Shown here: positions 27,515 through 38,020 of the stretch, in pieces
How the letters are laid out: every line of letters begins with the position of its first letter
Position numbering within the stretch: position 1 is the stretch's first letter
The notes under the pieces: model-generated
Told to the model about the DNA's origin: nothing
Databases searched by the model: none
What the model saw: only the letters and a program-made list of their open reading frames with translations
Program-made: the position numbers and the translations under genes
Source: Micromonospora lupini
Lineage (GTDB): Bacteria; Actinomycetota; Actinomycetes; Mycobacteriales; Micromonosporaceae
Direction: 5' to 3'
NCBI RefSeq assembly: GCF_026342015.1
Contig: NZ_JAPENL010000001.1
Coordinates: 434,001 to 498,000, forward strand
Length of the DNA: 64,000 nt

Positions 27515-27849
27515 ATCAATCTCCGTCCATGCATGGTGGTGCGTGCCGGCGTCAGTGGCGGCGGAGTGAGGGTGAGAAGGGTGGCCGAAGGCCGAGTGAG
27601 GCACGCGCGGACGCGTGTCCCCCGACAAGCAAAGGGCATCGCGCCCCGGAACGCATCTTCAAAACGCCCATGGTGACGGAGGACACCTGAGGGTGTAGCG
27701 CGCATCAGACAGGTGGTTTTCGGTCATCGCCTGAAAGGATGGATTGGCGCGTGGGGGCGCAGGGCAATACCGGCGTGCGCGCGGGCGGGTTCCGACCTCC
27801 CGCGCGTTCACGACGCGGTTCGCTCGTGATCAAGTGCTGAAGGAGCGAC
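27515..27849. other. 335-bp divergent promoter region between GT4 and glgX
   Basis: No gene. It must hold promoters for both alpha-glucan units. It is slightly less GC-rich than the coding flanks near 27640-27740. I do not see a convincing -35/-10 pair or a long palindrome. The glgX ribosome site AAGGAGCGAC lies immediately before 27850. Confidence 0.5.
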
Positions 27850-29967
<2,118 letters not shown>

Positions 29968-29968
29968 C

Positions 29969-32272
29969 ATGGCCGCCACCCCTCCCAAGGCCACCTACCG
30001 CGTCCAGGTCCGCCCCGGCTTCGACCTGGACGCCACCGCCGGCATCGCCGACTACCTCACCGAGCTGGGCGTCAGCCACCTCTACACCGCCCCGCTGCTG
30101 GCGGCGACGCCCGGCTCCCAGCACGGCTACGACGTTGTCGACCACCGGAGCGTCAACCCGGAGCTGGGTGGCGAGGCCGCCCGGCAGCGGCTGCTGCGGG
30201 CACTGCGCGACACGCAGCTCGGACTGGTCGTCGACATCGTGCCCAACCACGCCGGGGTCGCCGTGCCGCCGGCCAACCCGGCCTGGTGGGACGTGCTGCG
30301 CCGGGGGCGCGACTCGTCGTACGCCGACTGGTTCGACATCGACTGGGACCGGGGCCGGCTGCTGCTGCCGGTGCTTGCCGACGACCCGGCCGCCCTGGAC
30401 GACCTCAAGCTGGTCGACGGTGAGCTGCGCTACCACGAGCACCGCTTCCCGGTCGCCGACGGCACCGGCGACGGCACCGCGCGGGAGGTGCACGACAGGC
30501 AGCACTACGAGCTGATCTCCTGGCGGCGCGGTGACGCCGAGCTGACGTACCGCCGGTTCTTCGCCATCGCGGGCCTTGCGGGCCTGCGCGTGGAGGACCC
30601 GGCGGTGTTCGCCGCCACCCACGAGCTGATCCTGCGGTGGGCCGCCGACGGGGAGGTCGACGGCATCCGCGTCGACCACCCGGACGGCCTGCGCGACCCC
30701 GCCGGCTACCTCGCCCGGCTGCGCGAGGCCGCGCCGGACGCCTGGCTCGTGGTGGAGAAGATCCTGGAGTACGGCGAGGAGCTGCCGGACTGGCCGGTGG
30801 ACGGCACGACCGGCTACGACGCCCTCGCCGCGGTCAACGGCCTGTTCGTCGACGCGGACGCCGAGGGCGACTTCACGGCGCTGGACACCCGCCTCGCCGG
30901 GCACCACACGTCGTGGCAGGACCTGACCCACGCCACGAAGCTGGCCGCCGCCACCCAGCTCCTCGGCGCCGAGCTGACCCGGCTTGCCGCCCTCGCTCCC
31001 GAGGTGCCCACCGAGCAGGCCCGCGCCGCGCTCGCCGAACTGGCCGCTGTGTTCCCGGTCTACCGGGGCTACCCGCCGGAGGGTGCCCGGTACCTCGCCG
31101 CCGCCCGCTCCGAGGCCGGCCGCCGCCGCCCCGACCTGACCGGCGCCCTGGACGCGATCACCCGCCGGCTGCGCGACCCCGACGACGAACTTGCCTGCCG
31201 TTTCCCGCAGCTCACCGGCGCGGTCATGGCCAAGGGCGTGGAGGACACCGCGTTCTACCGCTGGACCCGCTTCGTGGCACTCAACGAGGTCGGCGGCAGC
31301 CCCGCCCACTTCGGGGTGCCGCCGGCGGAGTTCCACCGCTTCGCCAGCGCCCGCCAGGTCCGCTGGCCCGCAAGCATGACAACCCTCTCCACCCACGACA
31401 CGAAGCGCGGCGAGGACGTGCGCGCCCGCCTCGCCGTGCTCAGCGAGCTGCCGGGCCGCTGGGCCGAGCAGGTCCAAAGATGGATGGAGTACGCCCCGCT
31501 GCCCGACCCGGCGTTCGCCCACCTGCTCTGGCAGACCGCCGTCGGGGCGTGGCCGATCGAGCGGGAGCGGCTGCACGCGTACGCCGAGAAGGCCGCCCGG
31601 GAGGCCGCGGCCTCGACCAGTTGGGCGGACCCGGACCCGGTCTTCGAGCAGGCCATGCACGCGGTCATCGACCGGATGTACGACGACGAGCAACTGCACG
31701 CGGAGCTGACCGAACTCGCCGCCGCCCTCGCGCCGGCCGGCTGGTGCAACTCGCTCGGGCAGAAGCTGATCCAACTCACGATGCCCGGTGTGCCGGACAC
31801 CTACCAGGGCACCGAGTTGTGGGACAACTCCCTCGTCGACCCGGACAATCGGCGGCCTGTCGACTTCGACGTACGCCGGGAGATGCTGGCGCGGCTCGAC
31901 GGCGGCTGGCGTCCCTCGATCGACACCGACGGAGCGGCGAAGCTGCTCGTCGTGTCGCGGACGCTGCGGTTGCGGCGGGCGCACCCGGAGCTGTTCACCG
32001 GCTACCGGCCGGTGCCGGCGCACGGGCCGGCGAGCCGCCACGTGCTGGCGTTCGACAGGGGCGGCGCGATCACCGTGGCGACCCGCCTGCCGCTGGGCCT
32101 GGCACGCGGCGGTGGGTGGCGCGACACAGTTCTGTCGCTTGGTGTTAACGAGGTGAAGGACCTGTTCACCGGGCGGGTCTACAGTGGCGGGGAGACCTCT
32201 CTGGCCGACCTGTTGGCCGACTATCCCGTCGCTCTGCTGGCCCCTTCCACCGCTTCCGTGGAGGCTGCGTGA
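29969..32272 (+). CDS. treY: Malto-oligosyltrehalose synthase TreY
   Basis: 767 aa. The GH13 motifs are DIVPNHAG, GIRVDHPDGL, LVVEKILEYGEELP and TLSTHDTKRGEDVRAR, with TreY-specific N-terminal YRVQVRPGFD and LGVSHLYTAPLL. It isomerises the reducing-end alpha-1,4 bond of maltodextrins to alpha-1,1, making maltooligosyl-trehalose. Its stop overlaps the treZ start. Residues LCAR-type extras are absent; the length is typical for actinobacterial forms. Confidence 0.95.
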   Translation: MAATPPKATYRVQVRPGFDLDATAGIADYLTELGVSHLYTAPLLAATPGSQHGYDVVDHRSVNPELGGEAARQRLLRALRDTQLGLVVDIVPNHAGVAVPPANPAWWDVLRRGRDSSYADWFDIDWDRGRLLLPVLADDPAALDDLKLVDGELRYHEHRFPVADGTGDGTAREVHDRQHYELISWRRGDAELTYRRFFAIAGLAGLRVEDPAVFAATHELILRWAADGEVDGIRVDHPDGLRDPAGYLARLREAAPDAWLVVEKILEYGEELPDWPVDGTTGYDALAAVNGLFVDADAEGDFTALDTRLAGHHTSWQDLTHATKLAAATQLLGAELTRLAALAPEVPTEQARAALAELAAVFPVYRGYPPEGARYLAAARSEAGRRRPDLTGALDAITRRLRDPDDELACRFPQLTGAVMAKGVEDTAFYRWTRFVALNEVGGSPAHFGVPPAEFHRFASARQVRWPASMTTLSTHDTKRGEDVRARLAVLSELPGRWAEQVQRWMEYAPLPDPAFAHLLWQTAVGAWPIERERLHAYAEKAAREAAASTSWADPDPVFEQAMHAVIDRMYDDEQLHAELTELAAALAPAGWCNSLGQKLIQLTMPGVPDTYQGTELWDNSLVDPDNRRPVDFDVRREMLARLDGGWRPSIDTDGAAKLLVVSRTLRLRRAHPELFTGYRPVPAHGPASRHVLAFDRGGAITVATRLPLGLARGGGWRDTVLSLGVNEVKDLFTGRVYSGGETSLADLLADYPVALLAPSTASVEAA

Positions 32273-33996
32273 TGACCGAATTCTCCGTCTGGGCGCCGGA
32301 CGCGCAGCGGGTCCGACTGCACCTGCCGGGCGACGCCGACCACGAGATGCGCGCCGCAGCAGACGGTTGGTGGAGGGTCGAGGTGCCCGGCGGCGGCCCC
32401 GACTACGCGTTCCTGCTCGACGACGACGACACCCCGCTGCCCGACCCACGCTCCGCCTGGCAGCCCGACGGCGTCCACGGACCGAGCCGCCTGTACGACC
32501 AGGCCGCGTTCGACTGGTCCGACAGCTCGTGGACCGGGCGGCAACTGCCCGGCAGCATCCTCTACGAACTGCACATCGGCACGTTCACCCCGGAAGGCAC
32601 CTTCGACGCGGCCATCGAGCGCCTCGACCACCTGGTGTCGTTGGGCGTCGACCTGATCGAACTGCTCCCGGTCAACGCCTTCAACGGCGAACACAACTGG
32701 GGGTACGACGGTGTCTGCTGGTTTGCCCCGCACCAGCCCTACGGCGGCCCCGACGGCCTGAAACGGTTCGTCGACGCCGCTCATGCTCGCGGCCTGGGGG
32801 TGATCCTCGACGTCGTCTACAACCATTTCGGGCCCTCCGGGGCCTACGCGCCGCGGTTCGGGCCCTACCTCGCCGAGCAGAGCAACAGTTGGGGCCGCTC
32901 GGTGAACCTGGACGGCCCGCACTCCGACGAGGTACGCCGCTACATCATCGACAGCGTGCTGATGTGGCTGCGCGACTACCACGTCGACGGGCTGCGTCTG
33001 GACGCCGTGCACGCGCTGCCGGACTCGCGGGCGGTGCCGATCCTGGAAGAGCTGGCCGTTGCCGTCGAGTCGCTGTCGACGCACCTGGGGCGGCCGCTGT
33101 CGCTCATCGCCGAGTCCGACCTCAACGATCCACGGCTCATCACGCCTCGCGAGGCGGGCGGGTTCGGGCTGCACGCGCAGTGGAACGACGACGCCCACCA
33201 CGCGCTGCACACGTTGCTGACGGGGGAGCGGCAGGGCTACTACGGAGACTTCGGGTCCCTGGAGACGCTGTCGGACGTGCTGACGGGTGGGTTCTTCCAC
33301 GCGGGGACCTGGTCGAGTTTCCGTAACCGGCACCATGGGCGGCCTCTCGACTCGCGTGTTCCTGGGCATCGGTTGGTGGCGTACCTGCAGAACCACGACC
33401 AGATCGGGAACCGGGCCACCGGGGATCGGATCTCAGCTTCGCTGTCGCCTTCGCTGCTCCGCGTCGGGGCTACGTTGCTGTTGACCGCGCCGTTCACTCC
33501 CATGCTGTTCATGGGGGAGGAGTGGGCCGCGTCCACGCCTTGGCAGTTCTTCACGTCGCATCCGGAGCCGGAGTTGGCTACCGCTGTGGCTCTGGGGCGG
33601 CGGCGGGAGTTCGCGTCGCACGGGTGGGCTGAGGGGGACGTGCCCGATCCGCAGGACCCGCAGACCTTTGTGCGGTCGCGGTTGGACTGGGCGGAGCTGG
33701 ACAAGCCCGAGCATGCCTCGATGCTGGCGTTTTACCAGCGGTTGATTGGGCTGCGGCGGTCTTGTTCTGATCTCTCGGATCCTCGGTTGCACGCTGTTTC
33801 TGTGCAGCATGGGGACCAGTTCCTGCTGATGCGGCGGGGGGACACGCTTGTTGTCGCGAACCTGGCTGGGCGGGGGCAGGGTGTGTCGCTGCCTGGGGTG
33901 GCTCGGCGGGTGCTGCTGGCCACCGGCGAGGGGGTCACGGTGATGCGGGACCGGATCGAGCTGCCGGCGGAGACAGCGGCGATCGTGGCGTTATAA
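32272..33996 (+). CDS. treZ: Malto-oligosyltrehalose trehalohydrolase TreZ
   Basis: 574 aa from ATG 32272; GTG 32269 is an alternative. A CBM48-type domain precedes the GH13 barrel with VVYNHFGPSG, DGLRLDAVHAL, LIAESDLNDPR and YLQNHDQIGN. It cleaves trehalose from maltooligosyl-trehalose and completes the glgX-treY-treZ route. From about base 33300 onward codon choice shifts to G- or T-ending codons (ttg, gtt, ggg), unlike the first half, although the protein stays intact. A decayed second copy of this same 3' part lies at 35745-36491. Confidence 0.95.
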   Translation: MTEFSVWAPDAQRVRLHLPGDADHEMRAAADGWWRVEVPGGGPDYAFLLDDDDTPLPDPRSAWQPDGVHGPSRLYDQAAFDWSDSSWTGRQLPGSILYELHIGTFTPEGTFDAAIERLDHLVSLGVDLIELLPVNAFNGEHNWGYDGVCWFAPHQPYGGPDGLKRFVDAAHARGLGVILDVVYNHFGPSGAYAPRFGPYLAEQSNSWGRSVNLDGPHSDEVRRYIIDSVLMWLRDYHVDGLRLDAVHALPDSRAVPILEELAVAVESLSTHLGRPLSLIAESDLNDPRLITPREAGGFGLHAQWNDDAHHALHTLLTGERQGYYGDFGSLETLSDVLTGGFFHAGTWSSFRNRHHGRPLDSRVPGHRLVAYLQNHDQIGNRATGDRISASLSPSLLRVGATLLLTAPFTPMLFMGEEWAASTPWQFFTSHPEPELATAVALGRRREFASHGWAEGDVPDPQDPQTFVRSRLDWAELDKPEHASMLAFYQRLIGLRRSCSDLSDPRLHAVSVQHGDQFLLMRRGDTLVVANLAGRGQGVSLPGVARRVLLATGEGVTVMRDRIELPAETAAIVAL

Positions 33997-34293
33997 CCAT
34001 CGCGTTGCCGCTCATGTCGCGACGGCAATTTGGGAGGCAGGGCGGACATAGACCTGCCTCTGGCGGAGGCGGACGACTTCCGTATGGAGTCGCCAAACAG
34101 GTTCGGTGGGTGGATCGTAGAGGTTCGACATCCTTTCTAAATCGACCTGGCATGCCGAGTCGAGTACGGACACGGGTGTCAAGGCTGCACGACCAGTAGG
34201 CGCTCCATCTTGTCACCCTGGCCTGGCGCACTCCACCGAGGTCTGGGTTAGATGCAGACCGAGTGGCGGCACCAATGGAACCAATTGGTACCC
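33997..34293. other. 297-bp interval at the left edge of the accessory island
   Basis: No gene recognised. GC content falls compared with the treZ side. A short imperfect palindrome (CCAATGGAACCAATTGG) is at about 34270-34287. It marks the switch from the trehalose operon to the foreign block and may be a degraded junction. Confidence 0.4.
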
Positions 34294-35607
34294 TTACTTC
34301 CATGGAACGGACACCACCTCGTGGGCGCTTCCTGTCAGTCGGCTCAAATCGCGAGTGCTACCACGATAGTTGAGCGTCTGAAGAATCAGCAGTGTTAGGA
34401 GATGTCGAGTCAGCGCCCACGATTCAGTGATTAGATCGTTGATGTGGTACACCAACTTCGGTAAGTCCGTAGGATGTACTATTCGGTTGCGGATCTGAGT
34501 AACGACATGGGCGGCATCTAATGCTCGGCCCTGTCTGGCTCCTTCCACCCTGGCAAATTCGACCAAGGCAGGCGAGACGGCCGGATCGAGTCCGGTTGGG
34601 ATGCTCGCCATCTTCAAGACTTCGCGCAGACGCTCGTGCCCATCCAGCTTCTGATAGGCCGACTTGCTCAAATGGCCGTCTACCACGAGCCTATGCCAAG
34701 TGAAGTGCTCGATGCCTGCAAACCCGACCATGATTCGCTGTTCTACGAACCCGCTCGGTATGGTTGACGATATCGCGAACATGAGTTGGAATCGCAGCCT
34801 CTCGCTGAGTGGCGAATCCATCAGTGCCGGCACGGCCAGTTGCACGTACGAATCGAAATCCGCTGTCTGGAACTCTGCCCTCCATCCCGGACTAATGCTA
34901 CGTGCTGGGTCGCAGTGGGGGACCGTCCACTGCTTCCACGCGACGCGCCCGAACCTGTCGAACCCTACTGGGAGTGCTGGCGCGACATGGCATCCTGTGG
35001 CGAATGAAAAGGACATGTGCAGGGCTAGGAGGAGCGATTTCAGCTCATCCACGCCGTAGTCGCTTCCATCAACCCTCGTGACTTCCATGACATGGGTCAT
35101 CAGGAATTTCTCGGAGTCGTGTAGTTTCACCCACGTCGCGTCGTAGTCGGGCCGGCAGTCCATTCGCAGTGCCCAACCCGCAATGTTGATCTCCCATCTG
35201 TGGACATGGGTAGTGTTGCTATTGTCCGAATGGAGCCTCCGGGCTGAGCGCAACCGGGGCAGATTAAACCAATGGAGCTTAGCTTTTGCTAGCCTGGTGT
35301 CTTTAGACCCCAATTCGGCTTCATTGATCCAGCCCTCATCCCACGTGCGCATGTAGGCTTCGATTGAGTTGGACTTGAATGGGCCGTTGAGGTTGAGCCT
35401 TAGAAGGCGTGACCCGAAAGCCATGATGCCGGCAGATTCCGCCTGCCATACAATGCTCAGCTTCGATGACGTGTTCATCCGGATTTCGCCCGGCAGTGGG
35501 CAATGTGCTATCCCCGCAATCTGTCCTTTATAAAGCCGGACTGGCCTTGCTGTGGCGTTATAACGGTAAAATGGGGTAATTGGTTCGAGGTTGGTTGCAG
35601 TCGTCAC
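34294..35607 (-). CDS. HEPN-motif hypothetical protein (putative RNase) of the accessory island
   Basis: 437 aa from GTG 35607. GC content is clearly lower than that of the flanks, suggesting transfer. The first 330 residues are a mixed alpha/beta region without recognised motifs (IVWQAESAGIMAF, HRWEINIAGWALRMDC). The C-terminal part is helical and holds RNRIVHP at residues 373-379, the Rx4-6H signature of HEPN nucleases, on a helix followed by an Ile/Leu-rich helix. Similar large proteins with a C-terminal HEPN motif occur in abortive-infection and toxin systems, where they cut tRNA or mRNA. The function is inferred from that motif alone. No partner antitoxin gene is adjacent. Confidence 0.6.
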   Translation of the reverse strand: MTTATNLEPITPFYRYNATARPVRLYKGQIAGIAHCPLPGEIRMNTSSKLSIVWQAESAGIMAFGSRLLRLNLNGPFKSNSIEAYMRTWDEGWINEAELGSKDTRLAKAKLHWFNLPRLRSARRLHSDNSNTTHVHRWEINIAGWALRMDCRPDYDATWVKLHDSEKFLMTHVMEVTRVDGSDYGVDELKSLLLALHMSFSFATGCHVAPALPVGFDRFGRVAWKQWTVPHCDPARSISPGWRAEFQTADFDSYVQLAVPALMDSPLSERLRFQLMFAISSTIPSGFVEQRIMVGFAGIEHFTWHRLVVDGHLSKSAYQKLDGHERLREVLKMASIPTGLDPAVSPALVEFARVEGARQGRALDAAHVVTQIRNRIVHPTDLPKLVYHINDLITESWALTRHLLTLLILQTLNYRGSTRDLSRLTGSAHEVVSVPWK

Positions 35608-35639
35608 GCCTACGAGGATATAGACCGCAGGCAGAGTTG

Positions 35640-35744
35640 CCTAGATAGTTCCGTGCAGGTCAGGTTTCGCAATCTGCTGGGTGCGGCGGACGGTACCCAG
35701 TCGACTAATAGCAGATCGCCCACCACCAGAGCCGCCCCAACTCT
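35640..35744 (-). pseudogene. Relic of a Nudix-like gene
   Basis: On the minus strand this stretch reads VVGDLLLVDWVPSAA, matching VVGDLLVVDWAPPAG of the intact Nudix protein at 39562-40086 and in the same orientation. The DNA is similar over about 60 bases (AGATCGCCCAC and nearby). The frame around it has no Nudix box, so only a fragment remains. It abuts the treZ relic. Confidence 0.45.
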
Positions 35745-36491
35745 TCTTCGGCTCCCTGGACGCTGTCGGACGTGCTGACAGGTGGGTTCTTCCACGCGGG
35801 GACCTGGTCGAGCTTCCGTAACCGGCACCACGGGCGGCCTGTGGATCCGCGGATTCCTGGGCATCGGATGGTGGCCTACCTGCAGAACCATTACCAGATC
35901 GGGAACCGGGCCACTGGGGACCGGATCTCGGCTTCGCTGTCGCCGTCGCTGCTCCGCGTTGGAGCCACGTTGCTGTTGACCGCGCCCTTGACGCCCGATG
36001 TTGTTCATGGGGGAGGAGTGGGCGGCTTCTACGCCTTGACAGTTCTTCACCTCGCACCCGCAGCCGGAGTTGGCCTCTGCGGTGCGGACCGGACGACGAC
36101 GGGAGTTCGCCTCGCACGGGTGGCCGGAGGGTGACGTGCCCGATCCGTAGGACCCGCAGACATTCGTGCGGTCGCGGCTGGACTGGGCCGAGCCGGACAA
36201 GCCCGAGCATGCTTCGATGCTGGGCGTTCCACCACCGGTTGATTGCGTTGCGGCGGTCGGTGGCTGACCTGTCGGATCCTCGGTTGAACGCTGTTTCTGT
36301 GCAGCACGGGGACCAAGTTCCTGCTGATGCGGCGGGGCGATACGTTGGTTGTCGCGAACCTGGCTGGGAGGGGGCAGGGGGCCAGCCTGCCTGGGGTGGC
36401 GCGGCGGTGTTGCTGGCTACGGGGGAGGGCGTCACGGTGATGCGGGACCGGATCGAGCTGCCGACGGAGACGGCGGCGATCGTGGCCGCTC
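35745..36491 (+). pseudogene. Decayed duplicate of the treZ 3' end
   Basis: From 35745 the DNA follows the intact treZ from about 33246 to its end: TCGGACGTGCTGAC, CTACCTGCAGAACCA, GGGAGGAGTGGG and GACCGGATCGAGCTGCC are shared. It has a 3-bp deletion at the start, a shift near CCCGATGTTG, and in-frame stops (TGA 36037-36039 in place of a Trp codon; TAG 36148-36150). It cannot make a TreZ domain. The copy ends at 36491 just before the transposon's left end. Confidence 0.85.
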
Positions 36492-36514
36492 TAAGTGCGT
36501 GTTTGAGATGTTGA

Positions 36515-37393
36515 TCAGTTCCAAGTGAAGGTGCGACGGAGTTGCCGTTGGGCCGGTTGGCCACGGGTGATCCGACGCAGCATGCCGATGATTGCGGCCC
36601 AGCGGATGATTGCTTCGGAGACCTCGGGGTGACGTTCGTAGTCGCGGGCCAGCCGACGATGAGCCGTGAGCCACGCCAGGGTTCTCTCCACCACCCAACG
36701 GCGCGGATGCACGGCGAAGCCTCGCTGCCCAGCGGGCTTACGCACGATCTCAACGGTGGTCCTGAGCGTGTCGCGGGCCCAGTCCACGAACCGACCCGCG
36801 AAGCCCTGATCAGCGAAAACGTGCCGGACCGGACTGGTCAGATACATGCCCAGCAGGGCGGTCTTGCCGCCGTCGCGGTCCTGCCACGAGGCGGCCAGGA
36901 CGGCAACGGTGATCAGCATGCCGGCGGTATCGGTGACGATGAACCGTTTACGGCCGTTGACCTTCTTGCCTGCGTCGTAGCCGCGCGAGCCCTTCCCCAC
37001 GGTGTCGGCGCCCTTGACGCTCTGCGAGTCGAGGACCCCCGCCGAAGGATCAGGCTCACGTCCCTGCGCTACCCGGGCCTTGACCCGCAGCGCCGCGAGG
37101 AGCTTCTCCGTGACGCCGGCCTCCTCCCACCGCACGAAGTACCAGTACACCGTCTGCCACGGCGGCAGATCCGCGGGCAGGTACCGCCACGGGCAACCCG
37201 AGCGCAGCAAGTACAAGATCGCGTTGACGATCTCCCGCCGTTGGTGCTTCTCCGGTCGGCCGCCCCCGCTGGGCTCCGGTAGCAGGCCCTTGACCAAATC
37301 CCATTGGGCGTCAGTCAGATCGGACGGGTACCCACGGCGTGACGACACCCGGACACCCTGACCGGGACGGGACCACCAGTCATGCCACCACAC
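36515..37393 (-). CDS. IS5 family transposase (DDE)
   Basis: 292 aa from GTG 37393; GTG 37348 (VSSRRGYPSDLTDAQW) is a likely alternative start. It opens with the typical YPSDLTDAQWDLVKGLLPEP and GCPWRYLPADLPPWQTVYW. The DDE acidic residues are in VLDSQSVKGA, FADQGFAGRFVDWA and RRWVVERTLAWLTAHRRL. The frame is intact and GC content is high, so the copy may still be functional. It sits between the treZ relic and a short gene of unknown role. Confidence 0.92.
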   Translation of the reverse strand: MWWHDWWSRPGQGVRVSSRRGYPSDLTDAQWDLVKGLLPEPSGGGRPEKHQRREIVNAILYLLRSGCPWRYLPADLPPWQTVYWYFVRWEEAGVTEKLLAALRVKARVAQGREPDPSAGVLDSQSVKGADTVGKGSRGYDAGKKVNGRKRFIVTDTAGMLITVAVLAASWQDRDGGKTALLGMYLTSPVRHVFADQGFAGRFVDWARDTLRTTVEIVRKPAGQRGFAVHPRRWVVERTLAWLTAHRRLARDYERHPEVSEAIIRWAAIIGMLRRITRGQPAQRQLRRTFTWN

Positions 37394-37434
37394 CGTCTAC
37401 ATGAGGACTTCTCAAACGCTCATGAAGGGCCGCG

Positions 37435-37782
37435 TCACAAGTATGGGATGCCCGCGTCCGCCAAGGACACCGTGATTAGACTCGTTGACTCACCACGCCA
37501 GAGCCAGTGCTGGACGTTGGCGATCGTCGCAGCCACCTCGCGGGCTGGGATCGGCACGGCGTCATCCGAATCGCCGGGCCACCGGACAAGATCGTAAACA
37601 TCGATCATACTACGCAGGCTCAAGCCCACGACCGCATCACGCAGGAGTGGCATCGCAGTCCGCCGGTCCTCATCGGGTCCGTTGTCCGTCCACGCCGCCG
37701 CCAACTCCCATAGCTGGCAGTGGCCGTCGGACTCGTGAAGCACGAAGTGCTCCACCGGGCTGACGCCCTCAACCTCAGCCAT
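37435..37782 (-). CDS. Hypothetical protein next to the transposase, possibly truncated
   Basis: 115 aa from ATG 37782 (MAEVEGVSP). The frame stays open upstream to TTG 37890, inside the outer terminal repeat, and that stretch (RIDFWRQRVEAM) also looks coding. The gene may therefore be truncated at its 5' end by the element boundary. Content: HFVLHESDGHCQLWELAAAW and NVQHWLWRGES, soluble, no domain recognised. It is more GC-rich than the island genes around it. It could be an IS passenger or a remnant of a target gene. Confidence 0.45.
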   Translation of the reverse strand: MAEVEGVSPVEHFVLHESDGHCQLWELAAAWTDNGPDEDRRTAMPLLRDAVVGLSLRSMIDVYDLVRWPGDSDDAVPIPAREVAATIANVQHWLWRGESTSLITVSLADAGIPYL

Positions 37783-38020
37783 AGCCTCAACTCTCTGTCG
37801 CCAGAAGTCTATGCGGCGGCCCGGTTCAGCATGGGTGCACGCGCCTGCGCCCGGACCCAGGATCCGGGAGGGCGGTTCATCCCTTCTCAAACACGCTCTA
37901 AGGCATTTGCAGATTCTTGCCGAGGTCTGATGGCACCGCTACTTGCGTTCTACAGGCGCGAAGCGAGTATTTTCTCTGCAGTACGTCGCAAGTCCGGTGT
38001 CGCAAGGGACGGCAAGGCAT

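Larger units (their letters stand above)
36495..37898 (-). mobile_element. IS5-type insertion sequence with candidate outer terminal repeats
   Basis: The left end GTGCGTGTTTGAGATG at 36495-36510 matches, read on the other strand, GAGCGTGTTTGAGAAG at 37883-37898 (14 of 16 bases). TAA is repeated directly outside both ends (36492-36494 and 37899-37901), a target length seen in IS5-related elements. A third, shorter version (GAGCGTTTGAGAAG) sits inside at 37408-37421, just upstream of the transposase start, and could be the ordinary right end. The outer pair would enclose a second gene. Which boundary is real cannot be decided by eye. Confidence 0.6.
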
